The notes under the pieces were generated by a model. It did not search any database, was not told the DNA's origin, and was given only the letters and a program-made list of their open reading frames with translations. The translations under genes and the position numbers were made by a program. A stretch of DNA of 64,000 nucleotides from Phytopseudomonas dryadis (GTDB taxonomy: Bacteria; Pseudomonadota; Gammaproteobacteria; Pseudomonadales; Pseudomonadaceae), in assembly GCF_004327355.1 (NCBI RefSeq), contig NZ_QJUM01000003.1, positions 186,001-250,000 on the forward strand, read 5' to 3'. Every line of letters begins with the position of its first letter. The first letter of the stretch is position 1. This document shows positions 35,243 to 42,819 of the stretch, one piece after another.

Positions 35243-35307
35243 AGCTGCAAGCTGCAAGCTGCAAGCTGCAAGCTGCAAGCTGCAAGCTGCAAGCTGCAAG
35301 CTGCAAG
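35243..35307. repeat. Heptamer tandem array, AGCTGCA x about 9
   Basis: Uninterrupted copies of AGCTGCA (equivalently GCAAGCT) run for about 65 bp, beginning 5 bp after the cnoX stop. A partly complementary CTTGAGGCTTGCAGCTTATGG lies at about 35361-35381, so the transcript could fold back. Being outside the coding frame, copy-number change would not alter the protein. Confidence 0.9.
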
Positions 35308-35397
35308 TCAGGATGGCGTGTACCTCATGATCGCGGTCAAGCTTTCGCTCTTACTTGTAGCTTGAGGCTTGCAGCTTATGGCCGCTCTATCCAGCAT

Positions 35398-35466
35398 GTA
35401 GCCTGGGTTGAGCAGAGTGATACCCAGGGCATTTTCCCGTGTATCGCTGCGCTCGACCCGGGCTAC
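35398..35466. repeat. Dispersed palindrome GTAGCCTGGGTTGAGC...CTCGACCCGGGCTAC, copy 3
   Basis: Same family as the copies at 16469 and 16624: GTAGCCTGGGTTGAGCAGAG at one end and GCGCTCGACCCGGGCTAC at the other. Confidence 0.8.
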
Positions 35467-35570
35467 GACGGCGCGGCTCGGAAAACCGGGGCCAAGCTCC
35501 TGATGCCGATCAGATAAGGTTTTTGCAGGAGCCGTCTCCGCCTACGGAAAATCGGCAAACCGCCGCCAGT

Positions 35571-35659
35571 GTAGGAGCGTCGACCTCGGCGCGATGCGAG
35601 GGTGGCCATCGCACAAAACGTGTCACGGCCACCAATCGCCGCGGGGTCGCGGCTCCTAC
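35571..35659. repeat. Single inverted copy of the 117-bp-array hairpin
   Basis: GTAGGAGCGTCGACCTCGGC to GGGGTCGCGGCTCCTAC, 89 bp. Reverse-complemented, it matches the unit at 2359-2449 over both arms, while the centre differs. Confidence 0.8.
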
Positions 35660-35747
35660 GGGACCAGGGCAAATCGACGTTTTGCAGGCCAAACGCTTAA
35701 CTGACTGGCATTAGGCCAAGCTCCTGCTCTTACTTGTAGCTTGTAGC

Positions 35748-36025
35748 TTATGGCTGCTCCACCCAGCAATAGACCGGCGCATCGGTGCCGCTTTCCATAC
35801 GCACCTGGTCGCAGTGGCGCAAACGCACCAGCAGACGCTTGCCTGGCGCAGCAGCTCGAGCACCGTTTGCCACTGCGCATCCTGATCCGCCTGGGCCGGT
35901 GGCGCCGCCGCCGGAGCCTGCGGCGTGGCAGGCATCCGGGCGGCCAGCTGTGCCCAGTCCTGCGCGTCCAGCTCCACTGTCAGATCCACTGGCCAGTCGC
36001 CGATTCGCCCGCGAATACGCACCAT
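35748..36025 (-). pseudogene. Frameshifted small hypothetical gene
   Basis: From the ATG at 36025 the frame reads a coherent N-terminus (MVRIRGRIGDWPVDLTVELD, then an Ala/Pro-rich linker and WQTVLELLRQ). It then loses protein-like character and ends in a low-quality tail. At about 35838-35846 a shift of one frame restores a coherent C-terminus, GKRLLVRLRHCDQVRMESGT then DAPVYCWVEQP and a stop at 35748. The two halves look like one gene that has suffered a small deletion or frameshift. I do not recognise the family. It is divergent from the zinc locus. Confidence 0.6.
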
Positions 36026-36104
36026 CACACTCTCCCTCATCTCGATGCGCCATGCTCCCACGCGGACACAGGCAAACCAAGCACCCTCTATCACAGGCCA
36101 TAAA

Positions 36105-36122
36105 TTTGTTATAACGTATCAA
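36105..36122. promoter_or_regulatory. Candidate Zur box upstream of zrgA
   Basis: TTTGTTATAACGTATCAA is an AT-rich imperfect dyad centred on GTTATAACGTATC, resembling the Zur operator (GTTATA...TATAAC type). It lies 27 bp upstream of the ATG of a His-rich zinc-binding protein gene. Zinc-repressed expression is likely by position and motif; it is not proven. Confidence 0.6.
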
Positions 36123-36148
36123 TACCTTTCATGCACCGGAGCCTTTCC

Positions 36149-36736
36149 ATGCGTCGCCTACTGCTCGCCCTGCCCTTCGCCCTGCTGCCCCTGGCCATTG
36201 CCCAGGCCCAGAGCCATGACCACGATCACGACCATGAACACGGCAGCCTCGGCAAGCACGAGCATGGCGTCGCCACCCTGAACGTGGCGCTGGAAGGCAA
36301 CACGCTGGAAATCGAACTGCAGAGCCCGGCGATGAATATCGTCGGCTTCGAGCACGCCGCCACCAGCGAGGCCGACAAGCAGACCGTCGCCGCCGCTCGT
36401 GCCCAGTTGGAAAAGCCCCTGACCCTGTTCAGCCTGCCGGCTGCCGCGGGTTGCAGCCTGGACGAGCAGGAACTGAAAAGCCCGCTGTTCGGTGACGCCC
36501 ATGAAGAGCATGAGCATGACCATGACGAGCATGCCAAAGGCCATGATCACGAGCACAGCGACATAGACGCCGACTACAGTTTCACCTGCACAACCCCTGA
36601 CGCCTTGCAGACCCTCGACCTGTCGGCCTTCTACCAGCAATTCCCGGCGACCCAGAAGATCAACGTGCAACTGATCGGCCCCAGCGGCCAGCAGGGTGTC
36701 GAGTCGACACCGGCCAATGCGCGCCTGACGTTCTGA
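36149..36736 (+). CDS. zrgA: Periplasmic zinc-binding protein ZrgA-like (DUF2796)
   Basis: About 195 residues with a signal peptide (MRRLLLALPFALLPLAIAQA). It has a His/Asp-rich N-terminus (HDHDHDHEHGSLGKHEHG) and a second His-rich loop (HEEHEHDHDEHAKGHDHEHS) that would bind Zn2+. Conserved DUF2796 segments are GVATLNVALEGNTLEIELQS and PAMNIVGFEH. I start at the ATG at 36149 (CGGAG 10 bp upstream); 36131 would add six residues. It is followed by an ABC ATPase, a permease and a DUF3299 gene, as in zrg zinc-uptake loci described in Vibrio. It follows a Zur-like box. Confidence 0.88.
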   Translation: MRRLLLALPFALLPLAIAQAQSHDHDHDHEHGSLGKHEHGVATLNVALEGNTLEIELQSPAMNIVGFEHAATSEADKQTVAAARAQLEKPLTLFSLPAAAGCSLDEQELKSPLFGDAHEEHEHDHDEHAKGHDHEHSDIDADYSFTCTTPDALQTLDLSAFYQQFPATQKINVQLIGPSGQQGVESTPANARLTF

Positions 36737-36861
36737 TTGGCCAGCGGATGCCTGCAGAACGGGCATCCGCTTTCCACATGTCCTGCAACACCCTCTGGGT
36801 CAGCATTCCGCGCCCATGACTGGCACACTTGCCCCCGTCACCTCCATCGCCAGCAGCCCCC

Positions 36862-37569
36862 ATGACCTCAGCACTGATCGAACTCACCGACCTCGGTTTC
36901 GCCTGGCCCGGCCAGGCCGAGCTCCTGGACATCCCGCGTTTCCATCTGCAGCGCGGTGAAACCCTGTTCCTCAAGGGCCCCAGCGGCAGCGGCAAGACCA
37001 CCCTGCTCGGCCTGCTCGGCGGCGTGCAGAAACCCGGGCGCGGCACCATCCGCCTGCTCGGCGAGGACCTGGCGAGCCTGTCCGCTGCGCGCCGTGATCG
37101 GTTCCGCGTCGACCACACCGGCTATATCTTCCAGCAGTTCAACCTGCTGCCCTTTCTCAGCGTGCGGGAAAACGTCGAGCTACCCTGCCGTTTCTCCGCG
37201 CTGCGCGCCGAGCGCGCGCGACAGCGTTACGCCAGCGTGGACGAGGCGGCAAGCAGCCTGCTCAAGCATCTGGGCCTGCGCCCGGAGCTACTGGAGCGCC
37301 GCGCCGATTCACTGTCCATCGGCCAGCAGCAACGGGTCGCCGCCGCCCGGGCGCTGATCGGCCAGCCCGAGCTGGTGATCGCCGACGAACCGACCTCGGC
37401 CCTGGACGCCGATGCACGCCAGGCGTTCCTCGAGCTGCTGTTCGGCGAATGCCGTGATGTCGGTGCCAGCCTGCTGTTCGTCAGCCACGACCAGAGCCTG
37501 GCCACGCTGTTCGACCGCAGCCTGTCACTGGCCGAACTCAACCGCGCCAGCAAACCCCAGGAGGTCTGA
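36862..37569 (+). CDS. ABC transporter ATP-binding protein, LolD/MacB type (zinc locus)
   Basis: 235 residues. Walker A is LKGPSGSGKTTLLGLLGG, the Q-loop is GYIFQQFNLLPFLSVREN, the signature is LSIGQQQRVAAARAL, Walker B is LVIADEPTSALDADAR and the switch His is FVSHD. The signature SIGQQQR replaces the canonical SGGQ Gly with Ile-Gly, which is tolerated in this subfamily. It lies 125 bp downstream of zrgA and 1 bp before the permease gene. It probably energises the FtsX-like permease next to it. Confidence 0.9.
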   Translation: MTSALIELTDLGFAWPGQAELLDIPRFHLQRGETLFLKGPSGSGKTTLLGLLGGVQKPGRGTIRLLGEDLASLSAARRDRFRVDHTGYIFQQFNLLPFLSVRENVELPCRFSALRAERARQRYASVDEAASSLLKHLGLRPELLERRADSLSIGQQQRVAAARALIGQPELVIADEPTSALDADARQAFLELLFGECRDVGASLLFVSHDQSLATLFDRSLSLAELNRASKPQEV

Positions 37570-37570
37570 G

Positions 37571-38833
37571 GTGTTCCTGTTACGACTCGCCCTGGCCAGC
37601 CTGGCCAACCGCCGTTTCACCGCTCTGCTCACGGTCTTCGCCATCGCTCTGTCGGTTTGTCTGCTGCTCGCTGTGGAGCGGGTGCGCACCGAAGCCCGCG
37701 CCAGCTTCGCCAACACCATCAGCGGCACCGACCTGATCGTCGGCGCCCGCTCCGGCAGCGTGAACCTGCTGCTGTACTCGGTATTCCGCATCGGCAACGC
37801 CACCAACAACATCCGCTGGGACAGCTTCGAAAAGCTCGCCGCGCATCGTCAGGTCGACTGGGCCATCCCGATCTCCCTCGGCGACTCGCACCGCGGCTAC
37901 CGGGTGATGGGCACCGACGCAGGCTACTTCGACCACTACCGCTACGGCCGTGGACAGTCACTGCAGTTGGCCCAGGGCGAACGCTTCCACGACCTGTTCG
38001 ACGTAGTGCTCGGCGCCGAAGTGGCCCAGGCCCTGAACTACCAGCTCGGCGACAAGCTGGTGCTGTCCCATGGGGTCGCGACCATCAGCCTGCAGCAGCA
38101 CGACGACAAGCCGTTCGTGGTCAGCGGCATCCTCGCCCGCACCGGCACACCGGTGGATCGCACCCTGCACATTTCCCTGGAGGGCATGGAGGCGCTGCAC
38201 GTCGACTGGCAGAACGGCGTGCCGGCTCGCGGCGCCGGCAAGATCAGCGCCGAGCAGGCCCGCGAGATGAACCTTCAGCCCAAGGCCATCACCGCGGTGA
38301 TGCTCGGCCTGAAGAGCAAGATCGCCACCTTCGCCGTGCAGCGCGAGGTCAACGAATACCGCGGCGAACCGCTGCTGGCGATTCTTCCCGGCGTCGCCCT
38401 GCAGGAGCTGTGGAGCCTGATGGGCACCGCGGAAAAGGCGCTGTTCGTGGTCTCGCTGTTCGTGGTGCTGACCGGCCTGATCGGCATGCTCACGGCCATT
38501 CTCACCAGCCTCAACGAGCGGCGCCGGGAAATGGCCATCCTGCGCTCGGTCGGCGCGCGGCCCTGGCACGTCGCCAGCCTGCTGATCCTCGAGGCCTTCT
38601 CCCTGGCCGTGGCCGGTGTGGTCGCCGGTGTGGCGCTGCTGTACGGCGGCATCGCCGGTGCACAGGGCTATGTGCAGGCCAACTACGGCCTGTATCTGCC
38701 ATTGAGTGCGCCGACACCCTATGAGTGGACGCTGCTCGGCGCTATTCTGACGGCCGCCCTGCTGATGGGCTGCGTGCCGGCCTGGCGCGCCTATCGGCAG
38801 TCGTTGGCAGATGGCCTGTCTATCCGCCTCTGA
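37571..38833 (+). CDS. FtsX/MacB-type ABC transporter permease (zinc locus)
   Basis: 420 residues. An N-terminal membrane segment (ALLTVFAIALSVCLLLAVE) precedes a large periplasmic MacB-PCD domain (about residues 35-280, GTDLIVGARSGSVNLLLYSV). Three C-terminal membrane segments follow (ALFVVSLFVVLTGLIGMLTA, LLILEAFSLAVAGVVAGVAL, LLGAILTAALLMG), with the family ERRREMAILRSVGARPW. The start is GTG at 37571 with GGAGG upstream. It pairs with the preceding ATPase. Such type VII ABC systems transmit force across the membrane rather than import substrate, so the role in zinc handling is uncertain. Confidence 0.9.
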   Translation: MFLLRLALASLANRRFTALLTVFAIALSVCLLLAVERVRTEARASFANTISGTDLIVGARSGSVNLLLYSVFRIGNATNNIRWDSFEKLAAHRQVDWAIPISLGDSHRGYRVMGTDAGYFDHYRYGRGQSLQLAQGERFHDLFDVVLGAEVAQALNYQLGDKLVLSHGVATISLQQHDDKPFVVSGILARTGTPVDRTLHISLEGMEALHVDWQNGVPARGAGKISAEQAREMNLQPKAITAVMLGLKSKIATFAVQREVNEYRGEPLLAILPGVALQELWSLMGTAEKALFVVSLFVVLTGLIGMLTAILTSLNERRREMAILRSVGARPWHVASLLILEAFSLAVAGVVAGVALLYGGIAGAQGYVQANYGLYLPLSAPTPYEWTLLGAILTAALLMGCVPAWRAYRQSLADGLSIRL

Positions 38834-38862
38834 GAGCCATCCCTGTCAACCTGTTGGTCACG

Positions 38863-38935
38863 CCGGGAGCGATTTTGGACGTCGCCCGCGACGGCCCGCA
38901 GGGTGACCGCCAGGGATGGCAGGCCACAAAAAACG
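38863..38935. repeat. Single copy of the 73-bp repeat found in tandem at 50348
   Basis: GCCGGGAGCGATTTTGGACG through GCCAGGGATGGCAGGCCAC, then AAAAAACGC. It matches the units between katA and rplQ. It lies 30 bp past the permease stop. Confidence 0.8.
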
Positions 38936-38990
38936 CAGCCGTAGGCGTGCTACTAGGACGTGACCTCCACAAGATGTGCCCCCGGGTCCC

Positions 38991-39079
38991 GTAGCCTGGG
39001 TTAGCCGCAGGCATAACCCGGGACCGCAGGCGTCAGGCAGGCACGGCCCCCGGGTGTCGCTGCGCTCGACCCGGGCTAC
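38991..39079. repeat. Dispersed palindrome GTAGCCTGGG...CTCGACCCGGGCTAC, copy 4
   Basis: The outer arms match the family at 16469; the interior is longer and different (GTTAGCCGCAGGCATAACC). Together with the 73-bp repeat it fills most of the 290-bp gap before the DUF3299 gene. Confidence 0.7.
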
Positions 39080-39123
39080 AGGACAGCTAGCCGCGGCTCC
39101 GTTTTCAATCAAGAGGTAGTGTC

Positions 39124-39645
39124 ATGTTCCGCGCTCTGCTCATCGCCCTTCTCATGACCCTGGCTGCACCGCTGTGGGCCGCCGAACTGCGCACGCTGCA
39201 CTGGCAGGAGCTGATTCCCGAGGACGCGCCACCCCAGGTCAGCCAGCTGACGCCGATGCATGACATGTCGCAGTTGGGCGACGCGCTGTCCGAAGGCGGC
39301 GTCGCCTCTCTGCAGCAGTTTCCGTCTGCGCCGGTGGTCAGGGAAATGGACGGCCAGCAGGTCAGGATTCCGGGCTATATCGTGCCGCTGGACGTGACCG
39401 AAGAAGGCCGCGTCACCGAGTTCCTGCTGGTGCCCTACTTCGGCGCCTGTATCCACGTGCCGCCACCACCGTCCAACCAGATCATCCATGTCACCGCCGA
39501 GCTGGGGGTGATGCTCGATGCCCTGTATCAGCCGTTCTGGGTCGAAGGCCCGCTGAAGGTCGAACACAGCAGCAGCGAGCTGGCCGAAGTCGGCTACCAG
39601 ATGGCCGCCGACAAGATCTACGCCTACGAGTTGCCGGACAGCTAG
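39124..39645 (+). CDS. DUF3299 periplasmic protein (ZrgE-like)
   Basis: 173 residues: signal peptide (LLIALLMTLAAPLWAAE), LHWQELIPEDAPP, and the hallmark region VRIPGYIVPLDVTEEGRVTE and FLLVPYFGACIHVPPPPSNQ, then a C-terminal YQPFWVEGPLKVE. CIHVPPPPSNQ contains Cys and His that could bind metal. In other bacteria this family accompanies ZrgA and the LolD/MacB-type ABC pair, as here. Its own function is unknown. Its ATG lies 290 bp past the permease stop, separated by repeats. Confidence 0.85.
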   Translation: MFRALLIALLMTLAAPLWAAELRTLHWQELIPEDAPPQVSQLTPMHDMSQLGDALSEGGVASLQQFPSAPVVREMDGQQVRIPGYIVPLDVTEEGRVTEFLLVPYFGACIHVPPPPSNQIIHVTAELGVMLDALYQPFWVEGPLKVEHSSSELAEVGYQMAADKIYAYELPDS

Positions 39646-39683
39646 GTGTCGCGACAACGGTCATGTGGCGGCCGGCCGATAGG

Positions 39684-39755
39684 AGCGCTGAAGGCTGAAC
39701 GACAAGCAACCCCCATAAGGCTCTTTCGTCCAGCTTTCCAGCCTCAAGCGTTTTT
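39684..39755. repeat. Dispersed palindromic repeat, GCTGGA/TCCAGC type
   Basis: AGCGCTGAAGGCTGAACGAC at one end and TTTCGTCCAGCTTTCCAGCC then TCAAGCGTTTTT at the other. The inner core of the MITE-like elements without their outer repeats. The terminal T-run could let it end zinc-locus transcription. Confidence 0.65.
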
Positions 39756-39940
39756 GATCAAAGGCCGAAGGCCGCTTTCGCCTCCGAGCAACCACCCAGC
39801 CGGTTCGCCCGGATACGAGCCAGTGGCAAAACGTCGCACCCGCCGTGGCTGCATCCATTGAGCTGAGTCAAGGAGCCCCAGGCTGTTCGCTCTAATCTAT
39901 GCCCATCCGAGATAACTCGATGACTCGTTAGGAGCTCGCT

Positions 39941-40633
39941 ATGCACAAGTCGCTGTTCACCGCCTCGCTGATCGCCCTGGCCCTGGCCGCCCCTCTGGCC
40001 CAGGCCCACCAGGCCGGCGATATCCTCGTTCGCGCCGGCGCCATCACGGTCAACCCCGAGGCTGACAGTTCCACGGTCAAAGTCGACCGAGGCGGTCTTG
40101 CCGGCGCCGACCTGGGCGGCAAGGCAACCATGAGCAGTGACACCCAGTTGGGTCTCAACTTCGCCTACATGCTCACCGACAACATCGGCATCGAGCTGCT
40201 CGCCGCCACGCCGTTCGAACATGACGTGAAGATCAAAGGAACCGCGCTGGATGCCGCCAACGGCAAACTCGGTACCTTGAAACACCTGCCACCGACCCTG
40301 AGCGTGGTCTACTACCCGCTCGACTCGAAATCGGCGTTCCAGCCCTATGTCGGCGCCGGCATCAACTACACCTGGATCTACGACGAGCACGTGGGTAGCC
40401 GCGCCACCACGGCCGGCTTCGACAATTTCCGGGCGAAGAACTCCTGGGGCCTGGCTTGGCAGATCGGTGCCGACTACATGCTCACCGACAACCTCCTGAT
40501 CAACGCCCAGGCGCGCTACATCGACATCGACACCACCGCCTATGTCGACCATCCCGGCCTCGGCGTGCGCGCCAAGGTCGACGTCGACGTCGATCCGTTC
40601 GTGTATATGGTCGGCCTGGGCTACAAATTCTGA
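39941..40633 (+). CDS. OmpW-family outer-membrane protein
   Basis: 230 residues: signal peptide (MHKSLFTASLIALALAAPLAQA), then an eight-stranded small barrel of the OmpW type (GDILVRAGAITVNPEADSS, GLNFAYMLTDNIGIELLAAT, LPPTLSVVYYPL, FQPYVGAGINYTW), ending in a C-terminal Phe (VGLGYKF), the outer-membrane sorting signal. OmpW proteins form narrow hydrophobic channels. TAGGAG upstream supports the start, and a clear terminator follows at 40649. Confidence 0.93.
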   Translation: MHKSLFTASLIALALAAPLAQAHQAGDILVRAGAITVNPEADSSTVKVDRGGLAGADLGGKATMSSDTQLGLNFAYMLTDNIGIELLAATPFEHDVKIKGTALDAANGKLGTLKHLPPTLSVVYYPLDSKSAFQPYVGAGINYTWIYDEHVGSRATTAGFDNFRAKNSWGLAWQIGADYMLTDNLLINAQARYIDIDTTAYVDHPGLGVRAKVDVDVDPFVYMVGLGYKF

Positions 40634-40648
40634 GCCCCAGGACACACG

Positions 40649-40674
40649 AAAAAGCCGGCATTGCCGGCTTTTTT
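40649..40674. terminator. Intrinsic terminator after ompW (bidirectional)
   Basis: AAAAAGCCGGCATTGCCGGC followed by TTTTTT: an 8-bp GC stem with a U-tract on the plus strand and an A-tract that serves the convergent epimerase gene on the minus strand. Confidence 0.9.
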
Positions 40675-40690
40675 GCGTATCAGGGTCTGC

Positions 40691-41620
40691 TCAGACACCC
40701 AACAGCCGCGCCAGCCCGTCACGCAACGCGGTCGCCGCCGGCAAGCGGTAGTGGCGAGCCAGGCGCTGGTTATCGGCTCGCGAATGGCGGATGTCGCCGG
40801 GCCGCTCGGCCTGGTGGGTGACCCTCGGCAAACCGCCGAGCAGCCTGCCGATCTCGGCCAGCAAGCGATTGAGGCTCACGGCCTGGTTCCAGCCCACGTT
40901 CACCGCGCCCTCGACCACCCGCTCGGCATCCAGCGCCTGCAACAGCAAATCGACCAGGTCGGTGATATAGAAGAAATCGCGGGTCTGCTCGCCGTCGCCG
41001 AACACGCTGATCGGCAGCCCCTGCTGCGCCCGCTGGGTGAAGATGCTGATCACCCCGGAGTACGGCGAGGACGGGTCCTGGCGCGGGCCGAAGACATTGA
41101 AGAAGCGGAAGATCGCCGGTTCCAGGCCATGCTGGTGCCGGTAGAACTCCAGGTAATGCTCGCTGGCCAGCTTGTCCGCCGCATAGGGCGTCAGCGGAGC
41201 CTTGGGCGTGGCTTCGTCGATCGCCTGGCCCTCGCCGTTGTTGCCATACACCGCCGCGCTGGAGGCGAACAGCACCCGCTTGACACCCTGCACCCGCATG
41301 GCCTCGCACAGGTTCAGGGTGCCGATGAAATTGCTCTGGTGAGTACGCACCGGGTCATCCACCGACGCCTGCACCGAGGCCACCGCGGCCAGGTGCACGA
41401 CGGCCTGGCAACCGGCGACCGCCTGCTCCAGCACAGCACAGTCGGCCACGTCGCCGCGGATGAAGCTCAGCCGCGGGTTGCCCAGCGGCAGGTTGTCGAG
41501 CTTGCCCATGGACAGGTTGTCCAGCACGCGCACGGGGCGGCCCCGGGCCAGCAGGGCGTCGACCAGATTGGAACCGATGAAACCGGCGCCGCCGGTAACC
41601 AGAACGGGTAAGTCAGACAT
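40691..41620 (-). CDS. NAD-dependent epimerase/dehydratase (UDP-glucose 4-epimerase-like)
   Basis: 309 residues, an extended short-chain dehydrogenase. The NAD motif is VLVTGGAGFIGSNLVDALLA, the catalytic region LFASSAAVYGNNGEG is followed by YAADK (YxxxK), and FRFFNVFGPRQDPSSPYSGV and DGEQTRDFFYITDL mark UDP-sugar epimerases such as WbpP-like or GalE-like enzymes. It probably acts on a nucleotide sugar for surface polysaccharide. The exact sugar is unknown. Its start overlaps the upstream RmlD-like gene by 8 bp. Confidence 0.88.
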   Translation of the reverse strand: MSDLPVLVTGGAGFIGSNLVDALLARGRPVRVLDNLSMGKLDNLPLGNPRLSFIRGDVADCAVLEQAVAGCQAVVHLAAVASVQASVDDPVRTHQSNFIGTLNLCEAMRVQGVKRVLFASSAAVYGNNGEGQAIDEATPKAPLTPYAADKLASEHYLEFYRHQHGLEPAIFRFFNVFGPRQDPSSPYSGVISIFTQRAQQGLPISVFGDGEQTRDFFYITDLVDLLLQALDAERVVEGAVNVGWNQAVSLNRLLAEIGRLLGGLPRVTHQAERPGDIRHSRADNQRLARHYRLPAATALRDGLARLLGV

Positions 41621-42497
41621 GGCGATAATAGTGATCCAGCAGGCTCGGTAGCCCGGCGCGCCAGGCACGGGGTTTGACACCGAAGGTGTGAAGGATTTTC
41701 TTGCACGCCAGCACCGCGTGCTGCGGCTCGTCGGCGGCATCCGGGCGAGCGGCATGGGCCTGGCCGCTGACGTCCTCGAGCAGATTCTGGCGCAGATGCC
41801 GGGCCTCGCTGAGAATGGCCTGGCCCAGGGCCAGCGACGTCGTCGCCTCGTGCCCGCCGTAATGGTAGGTGCCCCACAGCGGTGCCTGGCAATCGAGCTG
41901 TTTGAGCACCGCCAGGATGACCCGTGCCGCATCGTCCACCGGCGTCGGATTGCCGCGCCGGTCATCGGCGAGAAACAGGGCCTCGTCGCGCTCGGCACGC
42001 ATGAGAAAACGCGCCAGCACACCATCGGGGCTGTCATCGAGCAACCAGCCGAAACGCAGCAACACGTGGCGCGGACACATCGCCCGCACGCTCTGCTCCA
42101 TGCGCCAGAGCACCTGCCCCCGCAGGCTCAGCGGCATGGACTCATCCTTCTCGCTGTAGGCGGTGGCGCGGGAACCGTCGAACACCCGGTAACTGGAAGG
42201 CTGCAGCAGGCGGATATCATGGTGCTGGCAGAGCTCGGCCAGGCGCTCGACAGCCCGCTCCTGAGCGGCGAAACGCTCCTCGCTGACCTGTTCGGCCTGG
42301 AACCAGTCGAAATAGTAGGCAAGATTGACCACCGCGTCGGGGCGGGTGTCATCGAGCAGCTCGGTCAGGCTGGCGGCGTCCCAGCCTTGTGCCGGGGGGC
42401 GTGGCGCGAGAAAGCCGATATCCTCTTCGGCTCCCAGGCGGATCAGCGCCCGGCCCAGGGTACTACCGCCACCCAGTAATAACAGGCGCATGCGCAT
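41613..42497 (-). CDS. NAD(P)-dependent sugar-nucleotide reductase, RmlD-like
   Basis: 294 residues. The N-terminal dinucleotide motif is LLLLGGGSTLGRALIRLG. The first part follows the RmlD (dTDP-4-dehydrorhamnose reductase) layout (RPDAVVNLAYYFDWFQAE, RLLQPSSYRVFDGSRATAYS), then VLLRFGWLLDDSP and a NPTPVDDAARVILAVL region. The YxxxK catalytic pair is not obvious, so activity is uncertain. It overlaps the epimerase gene, suggesting one surface-sugar pathway. The start could be 42497 or 42491. Confidence 0.75.
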   Translation of the reverse strand: MRMRLLLLGGGSTLGRALIRLGAEEDIGFLAPRPPAQGWDAASLTELLDDTRPDAVVNLAYYFDWFQAEQVSEERFAAQERAVERLAELCQHHDIRLLQPSSYRVFDGSRATAYSEKDESMPLSLRGQVLWRMEQSVRAMCPRHVLLRFGWLLDDSPDGVLARFLMRAERDEALFLADDRRGNPTPVDDAARVILAVLKQLDCQAPLWGTYHYGGHEATTSLALGQAILSEARHLRQNLLEDVSGQAHAARPDAADEPQHAVLACKKILHTFGVKPRAWRAGLPSLLDHYYRHV

Positions 42498-42819
42498 AAC
42501 GGAATGAGTGACTCCACAATCAGGTTCGAGGCGCACCGCACGCTCGCGGTGTTACAGGATGCCCCACAAAGTCGCAGGTTTTGCCCGGGCGAACCAGTCC
42601 AATGGCCTGTATTCTGCTGTTTTTACCCGGTGACGTCATCTGTCACGCAGCAGTTGACGCCGCTCGCTCCCGCTCGGGCACATCCCCCGCAGCAGTGGCA
42701 ATGGAATCACACCCCGGACAGGCGGGCGCGAACATGGCCGCCGCATGGCAACGGGCAACCGATGTCGATCAGGGGCGTCATGAGCGGCCGAACGGATCGA
42801 CCACGAAAGGACTGACCCT
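42498..42819. other. 322-bp intergenic gap, no gene seen
   Basis: Divergent promoters for the RmlD-like gene and the VanZ-like gene must lie here. Short open frames on both strands have no signal, domain or ribosome site. A TGACGTCA palindrome lies at 42632-42639, and I see no other strong structure. Confidence 0.5.

Larger units (their letters stand above)
35239..35747. other. Repeat-filled intergenic region (no intact gene)
   Basis: About 510 bp hold the (GCAAGCT) array, one GTAGCC palindrome, one inverted copy of the 117-bp array unit, and two short CTTGTAGCTT-type inverted repeats (about 35354-35378, 35731-35752). Small open frames here read through repeats and show no family features. 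Confidence 0.7.

Noticed and set aside
35243..35307. Phase-variable coding repeat
   Set aside because: The heptamers lie after the cnoX stop codon and not in a reading frame of a plausible gene, so translational phase switching does not apply.
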